Virus record (IMG/VR): IMGVR_UViG_3300034092_003926
Span: 1-59,912 of that record
Length of the DNA: 59,912 nucleotides
DNA from: a virus
Reading direction: 5' to 3' (one strand)
In this document: in pieces, positions 7,988-15,799 of the stretch
Numbering within the stretch: position 1 is the first letter of the stretch
Layout of the letters: each line of letters opens with the position of its first letter
Notes under the pieces: generated by a model
What the model was told of the DNA's origin: nothing
The model's database searches: none
What the model saw: only the letters and a program-made list of their open reading frames with translations
Made by a program: the position numbers and the translations under genes

Positions 7988-9604
7988 ATGGTTAAAAAAT
8001 TTGAGTATTCGTGCGGGTGTAGTTTTCCTATATCTCAGGATAATGGAATATCCAAAATATCATTTAATCCTAAAATTGAAAATATTAATCTTGAGTGTCA
8101 AAAAACATGGGATTTAATTTCCAGTGGTAATACAAAAGGTTGTTTTCAATTAGAGAGTCGTCTTGGTCGTAGTATGGCAAAAAAATTGAAGCCAGAAAAT
8201 ATAGAGCAGTTATCTGCTTTAATTAGTATTATGAGGCCGGGATGTTTAGAAGCTGTCAGAGATGGTAAAACAGTCAGTAACCACTATATAGATAAAAAGA
8301 ACGGATTAGAATCTGTTGATTATTTTCATAAAGCTCTTGAACCTGTACTTGGAAATACATATGGCGAAATGGTCTATCAAGAACAGGCGATGGAAATAAC
8401 AAAAGTAATTGCTGGATTTAACCTGCAAGAAGCAGATATGTTAAGAAAGGCTATCGGTAAGAAAAAACCAGAAGAAATGGCCAAGGTCAAAAATAAGTTT
8501 TTAGAGGGTGCAAAAAAGTTGTCTATTGTTAGTGATTCTGAGGCAGAACAAATTTTCGGATGGATAGAAAAAAGTCAAAGATACTCTTTTAATAAAAGTC
8601 ATTCTGTTAGTTATGCGATTAATGCTTATCTATCAGCATATACCAAATCGCACTTCCCTAAAATATTTTTTGCTTCATACTTGAGATTTGCTAAAGACAA
8701 AATAGACCCTCAAGCAGAAATCAAAGAATTAATACAAAATGCCAACGAGATGGATGTTAATATTAACACGCCTGATATTAGAAACTTAAATGAGTTTTTT
8801 GTAATTAAGAATAATAAGATATATTTTGGTCTTACGGATATTAAAGGTGTTGGAAAGTCAGTTTTTGATAAAATTATATCTTTGACCAAAGATATTGATA
8901 TGACCAGCCCCAGCTGGATAGAATTACTTCTTAAAGTTCTTAATAATATAAACTCCATAGCAGCTAAAGCGATAATACAAAGCGGTGCAACGAATTTTTG
9001 CAATAAAACCAGAAATAGTATGTTGTATGAATACAATTTAATTAGTGGTTTAACCAAAAAAGAATCAGAGTTCATACTAAATAATATTAACAAGATTAAA
9101 ACAATTAAAGAAGGATTAGAACTTCTGCTAACTGCACCAAGGATAACAAAAAATAGAAAACAAATCATTCAAGATATGATCTATTCTTTAGTGAATCCAC
9201 CATATTCTTTAGAAGATACTGCTGAATGGCTTGCTGATTCAGAAGATTCTCTTCTAGGATGCTCCATAACATGCTCAAAAATTGATATGTATGATATTAG
9301 TATGACTAATATGAATTGCAGAGAATTCAAAACTAGTCATATAAAAGAGAATATTATTATTGGTGGAGAAATTGATTTTATCAGTGTAACAAAAACAAAA
9401 AATGGTAAAAATCCTGGAGCAGAAATGGCTTTTGTTACGTTGACAGATTCTTATGGATCGATAGATTCTGTAGTATTTTTCCCTGAAAAGTACAAAGAAT
9501 ACAAAAATTTATTGTTTCCTAATAATGTTATAATTGTCAAAGGAAACAAGTCAAAGTCTGGTGATGGGCTAATCGTGGAAAAGGCTTATATAGCTAAAAC
9601 TTGA
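7988..9604 (+). CDS. dnaE: DNA polymerase III alpha, C-terminal part (fingers, HhH, OB)
   Basis: Second half of the replicative polymerase. After a 30-residue N-terminal extension with a CxC pair (SCGCSFP), the protein continues where DnaE would after the palm: TKGCFQLESRLGR, ALISIMRPG, VYQEQAMEI, ADMLRKAIGKKKPEEM and FNKSHSVSYAI, which are fingers motifs. LTDIKGVGKSVFDKI is the helix-hairpin-helix of the clamp-binding region, and the last 90 residues form an OB fold (GGEIDFISVTKTKNG...AFVTLTDSYGSIDSVVF). It has no start of its own kind of PHP or palm, so it must assemble with the product of 5237-7127. It does not break at the cyanobacterial split-intein site and has no intein sequence. The stop overlaps a promoter for ssb. 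Confidence 0.87.
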   Translation: MVKKFEYSCGCSFPISQDNGISKISFNPKIENINLECQKTWDLISSGNTKGCFQLESRLGRSMAKKLKPENIEQLSALISIMRPGCLEAVRDGKTVSNHYIDKKNGLESVDYFHKALEPVLGNTYGEMVYQEQAMEITKVIAGFNLQEADMLRKAIGKKKPEEMAKVKNKFLEGAKKLSIVSDSEAEQIFGWIEKSQRYSFNKSHSVSYAINAYLSAYTKSHFPKIFFASYLRFAKDKIDPQAEIKELIQNANEMDVNINTPDIRNLNEFFVIKNNKIYFGLTDIKGVGKSVFDKIISLTKDIDMTSPSWIELLLKVLNNINSIAAKAIIQSGATNFCNKTRNSMLYEYNLISGLTKKESEFILNNINKIKTIKEGLELLLTAPRITKNRKQIIQDMIYSLVNPPYSLEDTAEWLADSEDSLLGCSITCSKIDMYDISMTNMNCREFKTSHIKENIIIGGEIDFISVTKTKNGKNPGAEMAFVTLTDSYGSIDSVVFFPEKYKEYKNLLFPNNVIIVKGNKSKSGDGLIVEKAYIAKT

Positions 9605-9629
9605 CACCCGTAGCGGATAAACATACAAT
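9601..9629 (+). promoter_or_regulatory. Sigma70 promoter for ssb
   Basis: TTGACA at 9601-9606, a 17-base spacer and TACAAT at 9624-9629. The -35 box overlaps the polymerase stop codon, and the start site would fall near 9636, about 46 bases before the ssb ATG. This is the best promoter match noted in the window and gives ssb its own transcription, as expected for a protein needed in large amounts. Confidence 0.7.
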
Positions 9630-9681
9630 ACAGTACGTTGGTTTTTGGTTAATTTACTTTATTTTTATAGGAGATCGAAAT

Positions 9682-10050
9682 ATGAATATTGTTATGCTTC
9701 GTGGTAATCTTGCTCGTGATCCAGAACTACGATCAGTAGGGTCTGGCGACAGAAAGACATCTGTTGTAAATTTTACCATTGCTACTTCTAGAGAGTTTAC
9801 TAAAGCAAATGGTGAACAGGATAAGATTACTTCATTCATTCAGTGCGAGGCATGGGATAGTGGAGCGGAGACAATTGCCTCTTCGTTTAAGAAGGGCGAT
9901 TTAGTTATTGTTGAAGGATCGCTTAGGAACGATAGTTGGGAAAAGGACGGAGTAAAACATTCTACCTTAAAGGTAAGGGTGAATAACTTCGCTAAGATTA
10001 TCAAAACTAAGAGATCAGAAAAGACAGACTCAGAAACAGTAGCTTTCTGA
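9682..10050 (+). CDS. ssb: Single-stranded DNA-binding protein
   Basis: Coats single-stranded DNA during replication and recombination. The start is ATG 9682, with AGGAG 8 nt upstream; an upstream in-frame ATG at 9601 would add residues without SSB similarity. The OB fold is clear: MNIVMLRGNLARDPELR, VVNFTIATSREFT, TSFIQCEAWDSGAETIA, KKGDLVIVEGSLRNDSWEKDG. At 122 aa it is short, and the usual long Gly/Gln linker is missing. The tail ends DSETVAF, acidic with a final Phe but without the classical DDDIPF. The gene is flanked by its own promoter and by a terminator-like hairpin, so it forms a single-gene unit inside the operon. Confidence 0.92.
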   Translation: MNIVMLRGNLARDPELRSVGSGDRKTSVVNFTIATSREFTKANGEQDKITSFIQCEAWDSGAETIASSFKKGDLVIVEGSLRNDSWEKDGVKHSTLKVRVNNFAKIIKTKRSEKTDSETVAF

Positions 10051-10070
10051 ATTCAATAAATTTATTAGAG

Positions 10071-10098
10071 TCTCTAGGACTAACACTCCTAGAGATTT
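10071..10098 (+). terminator. Terminator-like hairpin after ssb
   Basis: TCTCTAGGA (10071-10079) and TCCTAGAGA (10087-10095) form a perfect 9-bp stem with a 7-base loop, followed by TTTCTAATAATAT. The T-run is short, so it may be a weak terminator or an mRNA-stabilising end. Confidence 0.5.
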
Positions 10099-10132
10099 CT
10101 AATAATATATCACAAAAGGACTTATCGATTGC

Positions 10133-11779
10133 ATGACAACCAAAAAAAGAATCTTCATAGCTAATGACGCTAGTATATTAGATACTGGCTACGGCGTGTA
10201 TGGCAAGGAATTGCTAACAAGACTTCACAATAGTGGAAAGTATGAAGTTGCAGAATTAGGCTGCTATTCCCACGTTGGACAAGAGCAGATTAAAAATATT
10301 CCTTGGAAATTTTATCCAAACGCTGTTGTTGGCGACGATGCTAGATTTAATACTTATAGATCAAATCCTGTCAACCAATTTGGAGCATGGAGATTCGTTA
10401 GATCTATTTTGGACTTTAAGCCACACATAGTATTCGATGTAAGAGATTATTGGATGTATGCTTATCAAGAGACTACAACATTAAAGAAATATTTTAGTTG
10501 GATAATAATGCCAACAACAGACTCTGCTCCACAAAAAACAGATTGGCTATATACTTTTGCTAATGCCGATGTTGTTGTGCCGTACACAGATTGGGCCAAA
10601 AAAGTTCTTGCCGATTCATGCGGTAAACTTATCAATCTTTATCCTAAAATTGCTAATGCTGGCATTAATCCTGAAGAATTTTATCCAGTAGAAAATAAAA
10701 CACAACATAAGATCAATTTTTTTGGAAGAGATCATCATGTTATTGGGTTGGTAATGAGAAATCAGAAGCGTAAGCTTATGCCAGATATGATGTTAGCATT
10801 TAGAAAATATTTAGATAGGCTAAAATCAGATAATCTGCATGAAGACTATGAAAAAAGTATTCTATATTTTCATACATCTTTTCCAGAAGAAAATGGGTGG
10901 GATCTTCCAGCATTATTATTAGAATATGGAATAGCAGATAAAACATATTTCACCTATGTTTGTAAAAGTTGCAATACGTTTTTTCCATCTAAATTCCAAG
11001 GATCATGTACTAATTGTAAGAAATGCGGAAATAGAATTGCTATATTCTCTAGTCCTTCCAATGGAATATCTACTGACCAATTAAATCAGATATATAATTT
11101 ATTTGATATATTTGTTCAGTGTGCTATCTGTGAAGGATTCGGTATGCCTCAGATTGAAGCAGCTTCTTGCGGCGTACAATTAGCGTCTGTAGACTACAGT
11201 GCTATGACCGAGATTGTCGAAAAATTAGACGGTTTTAAGATACCGGTTGCTAGACTATTTCGAGAAATGGAAACAAATGCAGATAGAGCAAATCCAGATA
11301 TTAATGAATTAAGTAATATACTATATAACTTTTTTATTAATACTAGTAACGAAAGTAAAATAGAAAAAAGCAAAATTATTCGACAAAAATGTATTGATAT
11401 ATATTCTTGGGATAATGTTTATAAAGTCTGGGATGAGTGCTTTGAATCTGTGGATATAACAAAAAAACTGCCGTGGGAAACTTTAACTCCTTCATCAGTA
11501 GACCATAATCAATCTGTTCCACCAAACTTGAATCCAAAAGAATTTGTTGAGTACATTTGTTTAAATATTATCAAAGAACCAGACTTATTAAAAACATGTA
11601 ATCTTCAAACTTTAATCAGGGATTTCTCTTCTGGTTTGTGCTTCAGCAATGGTGGAATCAGACAGCTAAATTATGAACAAGTTGCTAAAATGTTAGAGAC
11701 ATACTTAACTAATAAAATAGCAGAAGAACAAGCAAGAACAAATCCATCATTATTAGTGAAAGACGACTTTGTATTATGA
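10133..11779 (+). CDS. GT-B glycosyltransferase (GT4-like) with inserted zinc ribbon
   Basis: Transfers a sugar from a nucleotide sugar; acceptor unknown (phage DNA, virion protein or host glycan). The N-terminal Rossmann half begins KKRIFIANDASILDTGYGVYGKELL, with the glycine-rich donor-side loop. The C-terminal half carries CEGFGMPQIEAASCG near residue 333, the E-x7-E type motif of GT4 enzymes, and VDYSAMTEIV. Unusual is a four-cysteine ribbon (CKSC...CTNCKKCGN) near 280-305, inserted in the second half just before the donor-binding helix. A roughly 150-residue helical C-terminus follows. AAAAGGA lies 12 nt before the start. It heads a run of genes coupled by ATGA overlaps (11776, 12519, 13130), suggesting one pathway. 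Confidence 0.8.
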   Translation: MTTKKRIFIANDASILDTGYGVYGKELLTRLHNSGKYEVAELGCYSHVGQEQIKNIPWKFYPNAVVGDDARFNTYRSNPVNQFGAWRFVRSILDFKPHIVFDVRDYWMYAYQETTTLKKYFSWIIMPTTDSAPQKTDWLYTFANADVVVPYTDWAKKVLADSCGKLINLYPKIANAGINPEEFYPVENKTQHKINFFGRDHHVIGLVMRNQKRKLMPDMMLAFRKYLDRLKSDNLHEDYEKSILYFHTSFPEENGWDLPALLLEYGIADKTYFTYVCKSCNTFFPSKFQGSCTNCKKCGNRIAIFSSPSNGISTDQLNQIYNLFDIFVQCAICEGFGMPQIEAASCGVQLASVDYSAMTEIVEKLDGFKIPVARLFREMETNADRANPDINELSNILYNFFINTSNESKIEKSKIIRQKCIDIYSWDNVYKVWDECFESVDITKKLPWETLTPSSVDHNQSVPPNLNPKEFVEYICLNIIKEPDLLKTCNLQTLIRDFSSGLCFSNGGIRQLNYEQVAKMLETYLTNKIAEEQARTNPSLLVKDDFVL

Positions 11780-12522
11780 CACAAATTTCTCAAGTTCATA
11801 CTCCTTGTAAAAATTGCAGCTTTGCTATATATAAAGATAATACTCAAATAGATTGTGCTCTAAAATATCTAGATATTTATAAAAGCAAAAATATTGAGGT
11901 ATTAGAAGTTTATGATGAAGAAAAGGAGTTTTATGTTGTAAACGATAAAAAATGTATAGGATATCGTAATGATTCTTGGTTAAAAGATCACGATCTAATA
12001 AACTCTTCTATAGAAGAAAAAATTCTACAATACAATAAATCAAACCATCTTTCATATACGTGTGTTGTAAATACTAAAGATGCAAAATTTAATGATTTAA
12101 TAGATATAATACATAATATAGAGTCAAGCAAAATCTTACCAAAAAAATTACATATTGTAAGATATAATAATAATAATGAATTCGATTTCAATAAACTTAA
12201 TGCAATTTTATCTAAACTGTCTTATCCGTGGAAGATCCACACTTGTGTGGATGATTCTGCTTTTGAATTTTTTATACATAATGTTACAATAAATGATCAA
12301 GATGCTAGATTTATTTTATGTATTAATAATCTTTCTGAATTAGCAGCGAATACAGTTATAGAGAAAGCGAATGAAATTACTCACAAAAATTTGGATCAAT
12401 TTATAGCAATATCTTTAAAAAATAACTATAATATAAGAATATTCAATAAAAATGTTTATAAATTTGATAAGTTAAATGGCTTCGTATTATTAAGCGATGA
12501 AAAAAATTATATATTAGTATGA
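11776..12522 (+). CDS. Unknown protein with N-terminal four-Cys motif
   Basis: Residues 11-50 hold CKNC, then C about 12 residues later and KKCIGYRND, a likely zinc or Fe-S site. The rest alternates short strands and helices (LSYTCVVNTKD, KKLHIVRYNN, ARFILCINN, LDQFIAISLKNNYNIRIF), reminiscent of a degenerate GT-A/Rossmann fold, but no catalytic DxD is visible. Its start overlaps the glycosyltransferase stop and its stop overlaps the next gene. Base composition is very AT-rich compared with the replication genes. Membership of the glycosyl cluster is the only functional clue. Confidence 0.6.
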   Translation: MTQISQVHTPCKNCSFAIYKDNTQIDCALKYLDIYKSKNIEVLEVYDEEKEFYVVNDKKCIGYRNDSWLKDHDLINSSIEEKILQYNKSNHLSYTCVVNTKDAKFNDLIDIIHNIESSKILPKKLHIVRYNNNNEFDFNKLNAILSKLSYPWKIHTCVDDSAFEFFIHNVTINDQDARFILCINNLSELAANTVIEKANEITHKNLDQFIAISLKNNYNIRIFNKNVYKFDKLNGFVLLSDEKNYILV

Positions 12523-13133
12523 ACTTTATTATCTTAGGCGATAAATTTCAAAAAAGAATGAAGTCAAAAGGGTGTGTGGGTCTAATAAAAATAAAAAATA
12601 AACCTATAATAGACCATCAATATTCTATTATAAAAAAGTTTTTTCCATCAGCAAAAATTATTTATGTAGCTGGATTTGAATATAAAAAAATATCTTCTTT
12701 TTTAGACAAAAACGATAACTATAAAGATATAATTTTATTGAATAATAAAAACTATGAAAAATATAATAATGTTCATTCTTTATCATTAGCAGAAAATTAT
12801 TTAGATGACGAATGTTTTATTATGTTTGGAGATAAAATTTTAACAAAACCAATACTTAAAAAATTTGATACCAATAATGGCTGTCAAATATTTATTGATA
12901 ACAGTAAAAAAGAAAGTCTCGGATGCATTATACAAAAGTCTATTATAGAAACAATATCTTACGATATAAATAACTATTTATTAGATATGTATTATATTTC
13001 AGCTCCATGTGCCCAAAAGATAAAATCACTTATTCAAACTCAAAAATACAATAATTTTTTTATATTTGAAATTATTAATAAACTGATTAATAGCAATACT
13101 ATTTTTAAACCTTTTTATGTAGGTGAATCATGA
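12519..13133 (+). CDS. Nucleotidyltransferase-like / GT-A-fold protein
   Basis: The N-terminus MNFIILGDKFQKRMKSKGCVGLIKIKNKPIIDHQ resembles sugar nucleotidyltransferases: a strand, a loop with basic residues, then a K-P-I-I-D step and a helix, followed by a second strand IIYVAGFEYKKI. CFIMFGDKIL near residue 100 occupies the position where active enzymes have an x-G-D metal site. The GxGxR signature loop is not intact, so activity is uncertain. The length of 204 aa is short for a full enzyme. DNA here is by eye about 22% G+C, the lowest in the window. Overlapping starts and stops link it to its neighbours; supply or transfer of a sugar is an inference. Confidence 0.5.
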   Translation: MNFIILGDKFQKRMKSKGCVGLIKIKNKPIIDHQYSIIKKFFPSAKIIYVAGFEYKKISSFLDKNDNYKDIILLNNKNYEKYNNVHSLSLAENYLDDECFIMFGDKILTKPILKKFDTNNGCQIFIDNSKKESLGCIIQKSIIETISYDINNYLLDMYYISAPCAQKIKSLIQTQKYNNFFIFEIINKLINSNTIFKPFYVGES

Positions 13134-13393
13134 AGTCATCATTAGGTATTCTAATACAAGATTTTTCTAATATTTCTGAAAAACTGAACCAAATAAAATC
13201 ATCTTTTAAAACATATGATGATTTTGTAATATTTACAGATTTTTTCATTAATAATAACAAAATTTATAACTATAGTATTTTTTCTACTTTCTACATGAAA
13301 TTTTTTCAAGGAAATGTTTTATTTTTAGATGAAAAGAGCTACGAAGAACACAAAGATAATATTGTTGGCCAGGCCATTTTATATAGGAATTAA
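13130..13393 (+). CDS. Small unknown protein of the AT-rich cluster
   Basis: An 87-aa protein whose ATG overlaps the previous stop. The sequence is rich in Phe, Tyr, Ile and Asn (FVIFTDFFINNNKIYNYSIFSTFYMKFFQGN) with no membrane-length segment, Cys motif or known signature. The style and base composition match the two genes before it. FVIFTDFFI might be the strand and loop of a truncated GT-A domain, but that is weak. Function unknown. Confidence 0.55.
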   Translation: MKSSLGILIQDFSNISEKLNQIKSSFKTYDDFVIFTDFFINNNKIYNYSIFSTFYMKFFQGNVLFLDEKSYEEHKDNIVGQAILYRN

Positions 13394-13395
13394 AT

Positions 13396-14190
13396 ATGAA
13401 TTACGATAAACTCACCGAGTCTGCTAAAAAGACATTATTAGTAAAAGAATATGAAGATAATAAAAAATCATTTAAAGATATAGCCAATGAATATGGAACA
13501 TATCCTAACAAAGTAAGACGAGATGCCATAAAACTAAAAATTAAAATTAGAGATAAAAGCGAAGCACAGAAAAATGTTTTGGCTCTTGGTAAGGCTGAAC
13601 ATCCTACTCAGGGCAAAGAAAGATCAGAAAGTATCAAGAAAAAAATAGGTCAAAGTGTTATGGAAGCATGGGATAATCTTGATAATGATGAACTAGAAAA
13701 TAGAAAGAAAAAAGCCAGAGACAATTGGAATAAACTACCAGAAGATATAAAAGAAAATATATTGCAAGAGGCGAATAATGCTGTTAGGAAAGCTAGTCGT
13801 GTTGGCTCAAAACTGGAACATCATTTGTTAAATAGTCTGGTGAACGACGGTTTCAAGGTTGACTTTCACAAAGAACAAAATCTATTGAACACCAAGTTGC
13901 AAATAGATCTGTTTTTACCTAAAATGAATGTAGCAATAGAAGTTGACGGCGTTAGTCATTTTGAACCAGTGTGGGGAGAAGATAGTCTAAAAAGAAATAA
14001 AAAATACGATAATAAGAAAACGGGTCTTATTCTTGGAAAGGGCATGGTATTGATTAGAGTTTTACAAAAAAAGGATTATTCTAAATCTCGTGGTGATTGT
14101 ATGTATCAAGAATTAAAAGCTGTTCTTGAAAAAATCAAAAATAAATTTCCAGAACCAGATAATAGGATTATAATAATAGGAGATAAATAA
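13396..14190 (+). CDS. Vsr/DUF559-like PD-(D/E)XK endonuclease with HTH
   Basis: Residues 1-60 form a helix-turn-helix (FKDIANEYGTYPNKVRRDAIKLKI). A charged helical linker (60-135) leads to the nuclease part: SKLEHHLLNSLVNDGFKVDFHKE, LQIDLFLPKMNVAIEVDGVSHFEP near 170-190, and GKGMVLIRVLQKKDYS. The Asp, Glu and the E-V-D-G-x-S-H step match Vsr-like nucleases, including the EDxHD homing endonucleases known from phages. It may be a homing nuclease or a repair/processing enzyme; its place between sugar genes and a recombination-type gene does not decide. AGGA lies 7 nt upstream. The G+C content returns to the normal level here. Confidence 0.72.
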   Translation: MNYDKLTESAKKTLLVKEYEDNKKSFKDIANEYGTYPNKVRRDAIKLKIKIRDKSEAQKNVLALGKAEHPTQGKERSESIKKKIGQSVMEAWDNLDNDELENRKKKARDNWNKLPEDIKENILQEANNAVRKASRVGSKLEHHLLNSLVNDGFKVDFHKEQNLLNTKLQIDLFLPKMNVAIEVDGVSHFEPVWGEDSLKRNKKYDNKKTGLILGKGMVLIRVLQKKDYSKSRGDCMYQELKAVLEKIKNKFPEPDNRIIIIGDK

Positions 14191-14192
14191 AA

Positions 14193-14900
14193 ATGGTCAA
14201 GAAAAAAGAAGTTATTGAGAATGAAACGCAACCAGCATCTGTAACACCCAATGATCTGGAGTGGACTGATTACGTTTTAGGATTATTAAGCGAAGACGAA
14301 AAAATAGCCGGTAATCCTACAACAGACGGATTAAGAAGAATATTTGAAACTGCGCTAAATTGTACGGTTATTCGTGCAGAATCCTCTGTGGCTCAATCTC
14401 CTTCTATAGATAACGAGCGTAGGGCCACTGTGGTTCATTCTCTGACCTACATTTTAAATAATGGAGACATTGATGATGGAACTAAATTCCGCACGATCAG
14501 TGGAGCGGCAGACGTTTATTGGGGCAACTGCGATAAGATTTATAGAAATCATCCTGTGGCCGTTGCTGAAACACGAGCAGAAGGAAGAGCTTTACGAAGA
14601 GCACTTAAATTACGCAAAGTAGTAGCCGCTGAAGAAATAGCAAAAGAAATAGATACTGAGCACTTAGAAGAAAATAATATTGGTAAAATTAATAGTACTC
14701 AAATAAATTTCTTTGATGTCTTTGGTAAAAGATTAGATATTAACGTTCATAAACTTTTAAATAAACTTGCTATTGACAGTAAAAATATCTATAATATATC
14801 ATACGATGATGCTGTAAAAACCATTACAACATTATCAGGTTATCAACAAAACAACGATGTGCCTCAAGATATTCTTGGGTATGATCCTAACTGGAAATAA
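14193..14900 (+). CDS. Possible single-strand annealing / recombination protein
   Basis: The central region (residues 45-150) reads FETALNCTVIRAESSVAQSP, RATVVHSLTYILNNGD, FRTISGAADVYWGNC and HPVAVAETRAEGRALRRALKL. The AETRAxGRALRxAL step is of the kind seen in phage annealing proteins of the ERF/Rad52-like group, where strands lead to a helix ending in R-A-L. The C-terminal 80 residues are acidic and helical and may bind partners such as SSB. AGGAGA lies 12 nt upstream. Its neighbours, a Vsr-like nuclease and a zinc ribbon protein, would suit recombination. The family call is tentative; no catalytic signature exists to confirm it. Confidence 0.42.
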   Translation: MVKKKEVIENETQPASVTPNDLEWTDYVLGLLSEDEKIAGNPTTDGLRRIFETALNCTVIRAESSVAQSPSIDNERRATVVHSLTYILNNGDIDDGTKFRTISGAADVYWGNCDKIYRNHPVAVAETRAEGRALRRALKLRKVVAAEEIAKEIDTEHLEENNIGKINSTQINFFDVFGKRLDINVHKLLNKLAIDSKNIYNISYDDAVKTITTLSGYQQNNDVPQDILGYDPNWK

Positions 14901-14909
14901 GGGTGAAAC

Positions 14910-15233
14910 ATGAAGGTAAAGTATAAGGTCGGTGATAAATTAGAATTTGAACTTGAAGGATCAGGTCAAAAAGAAATTTTTAAGGAACTGGCTCTTATAC
15001 AAGAAATCTTCGCAGAAGAAAAGTGTGGATTGTGCGGAAGCACCAATCTTCGCTTTGTTGTTCGTAGCGTAGAAGGAAATGACTACTATGAACTTCGTTG
15101 TGCTGATTGTGGAGCTGTATTAGCTTTTGGACAACACAAAAAGGGCGGAACATTATTTCCAAAACGAAAAGATGACGAAGGTAATTATTTACCCAACAAG
15201 GGATGGCACAAGTGGAATAAGGATACCAAATGA
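14910..15233 (+). CDS. Small zinc-ribbon protein
   Basis: A 107-aa protein with a charged N-terminal 35 residues and a clear four-Cys ribbon, CGLCG and 24 residues later CADCG, followed by a basic Gly/Lys/Trp-rich tail (KKGGTLFPKRKDDEGNYLP, GWHKWNK). AAGGGTGA stands directly before the ATG. The stop overlaps the next ATG. Such ribbons with basic tails often bind single-stranded DNA or RNA, which would fit its position after the possible annealing protein, but no family name can be assigned. Confidence 0.65.
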   Translation: MKVKYKVGDKLEFELEGSGQKEIFKELALIQEIFAEEKCGLCGSTNLRFVVRSVEGNDYYELRCADCGAVLAFGQHKKGGTLFPKRKDDEGNYLPNKGWHKWNKDTK

Positions 15234-15781
15234 TATCATTAAATGAACCAATAGAAATTAAGCTACCAAATAAAAACTTAGTTTTAACGGAGCTTGAAAT
15301 CGTTTTTCATGATGATGAAAAGAATAGAACCTTATCTGCTACAGTCAAAAATATACCGGGATATATAATCCTATACAAAGATGATCAATACGAGCTGATT
15401 GGAAACTGGACAAAAGAACAAGCTAAATCTAAACTTGTAGAAAGTTTAGGTCCAACAGAAGAAATGACAAAAAAATTAAGAGCAATGTTTCCTAAAACAT
15501 TAGAAGATCATCCTTATGGACCTGGTACTATGCTATCTCAAATGCTAAGTACAATTGGGATAACATCATCTCCAACGTGCAAATGTAAGCAAAGAGCGAT
15601 AGAAATGAATGAAAAGGGTAGCGATTGGTGTGAACAAAATATTGACACTATTTTAGAATGGATGAAAGAAGAAAGTGTTAAAAGAGGAATACCATTTGTA
15701 AGCACCGCCGCAAAACTTATGGTAAATAGAGCCATAGCTAAATCGCGTAAACTTTTAGCAGATACGGCAGCGGGTGTATAA
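15230..15781 (+). CDS. Unknown protein with C-terminal CxC...WC domain
   Basis: The N-terminal 75 residues look beta-rich. The C-terminal 85 residues form a defined module: GPGTMLSQMLSTIGI, then CKCKQRAIEMNEKGSDWCEQN, ILEWMKEESVKRGIPF and a basic helix AKLMVNRAIAKSRK. The same module ends the minus-strand gene at 17294-17710 (VGDILKELLDKIHI, CSCNSK, EWCQKN, IIKWMEEES). The CxC...WC residues suggest a metal site or a structural pair. I recall similar short modules in planctomycete and aquatic phage proteins, but cannot confirm this here. Function unknown. Confidence 0.6.
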   Translation: MISLNEPIEIKLPNKNLVLTELEIVFHDDEKNRTLSATVKNIPGYIILYKDDQYELIGNWTKEQAKSKLVESLGPTEEMTKKLRAMFPKTLEDHPYGPGTMLSQMLSTIGITSSPTCKCKQRAIEMNEKGSDWCEQNIDTILEWMKEESVKRGIPFVSTAAKLMVNRAIAKSRKLLADTAAGV

Positions 15782-15799
15782 GAGTACTAGAGGTACTCT
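15781..15799 (+). promoter_or_regulatory. Hairpin abutting the protease start codon
   Basis: AGAGTAC (15781-15787) and GTACTCT (15793-15799) pair perfectly over 7 bp around the loop TAGAG; the ATG begins at 15800. The SD-like AGAGG spans the loop and the first paired base. This would make protease translation depend on melting of the hairpin. Confidence 0.55.

Noticed and set aside
7000-8200. Split DnaE suggested a trans-splicing intein as in cyanobacteria
   Set aside because: Neither polymerase part carries intein motifs at its junction end, and the break lies before FQLES, not at the FNKSHS site used by the cyanobacterial intein.
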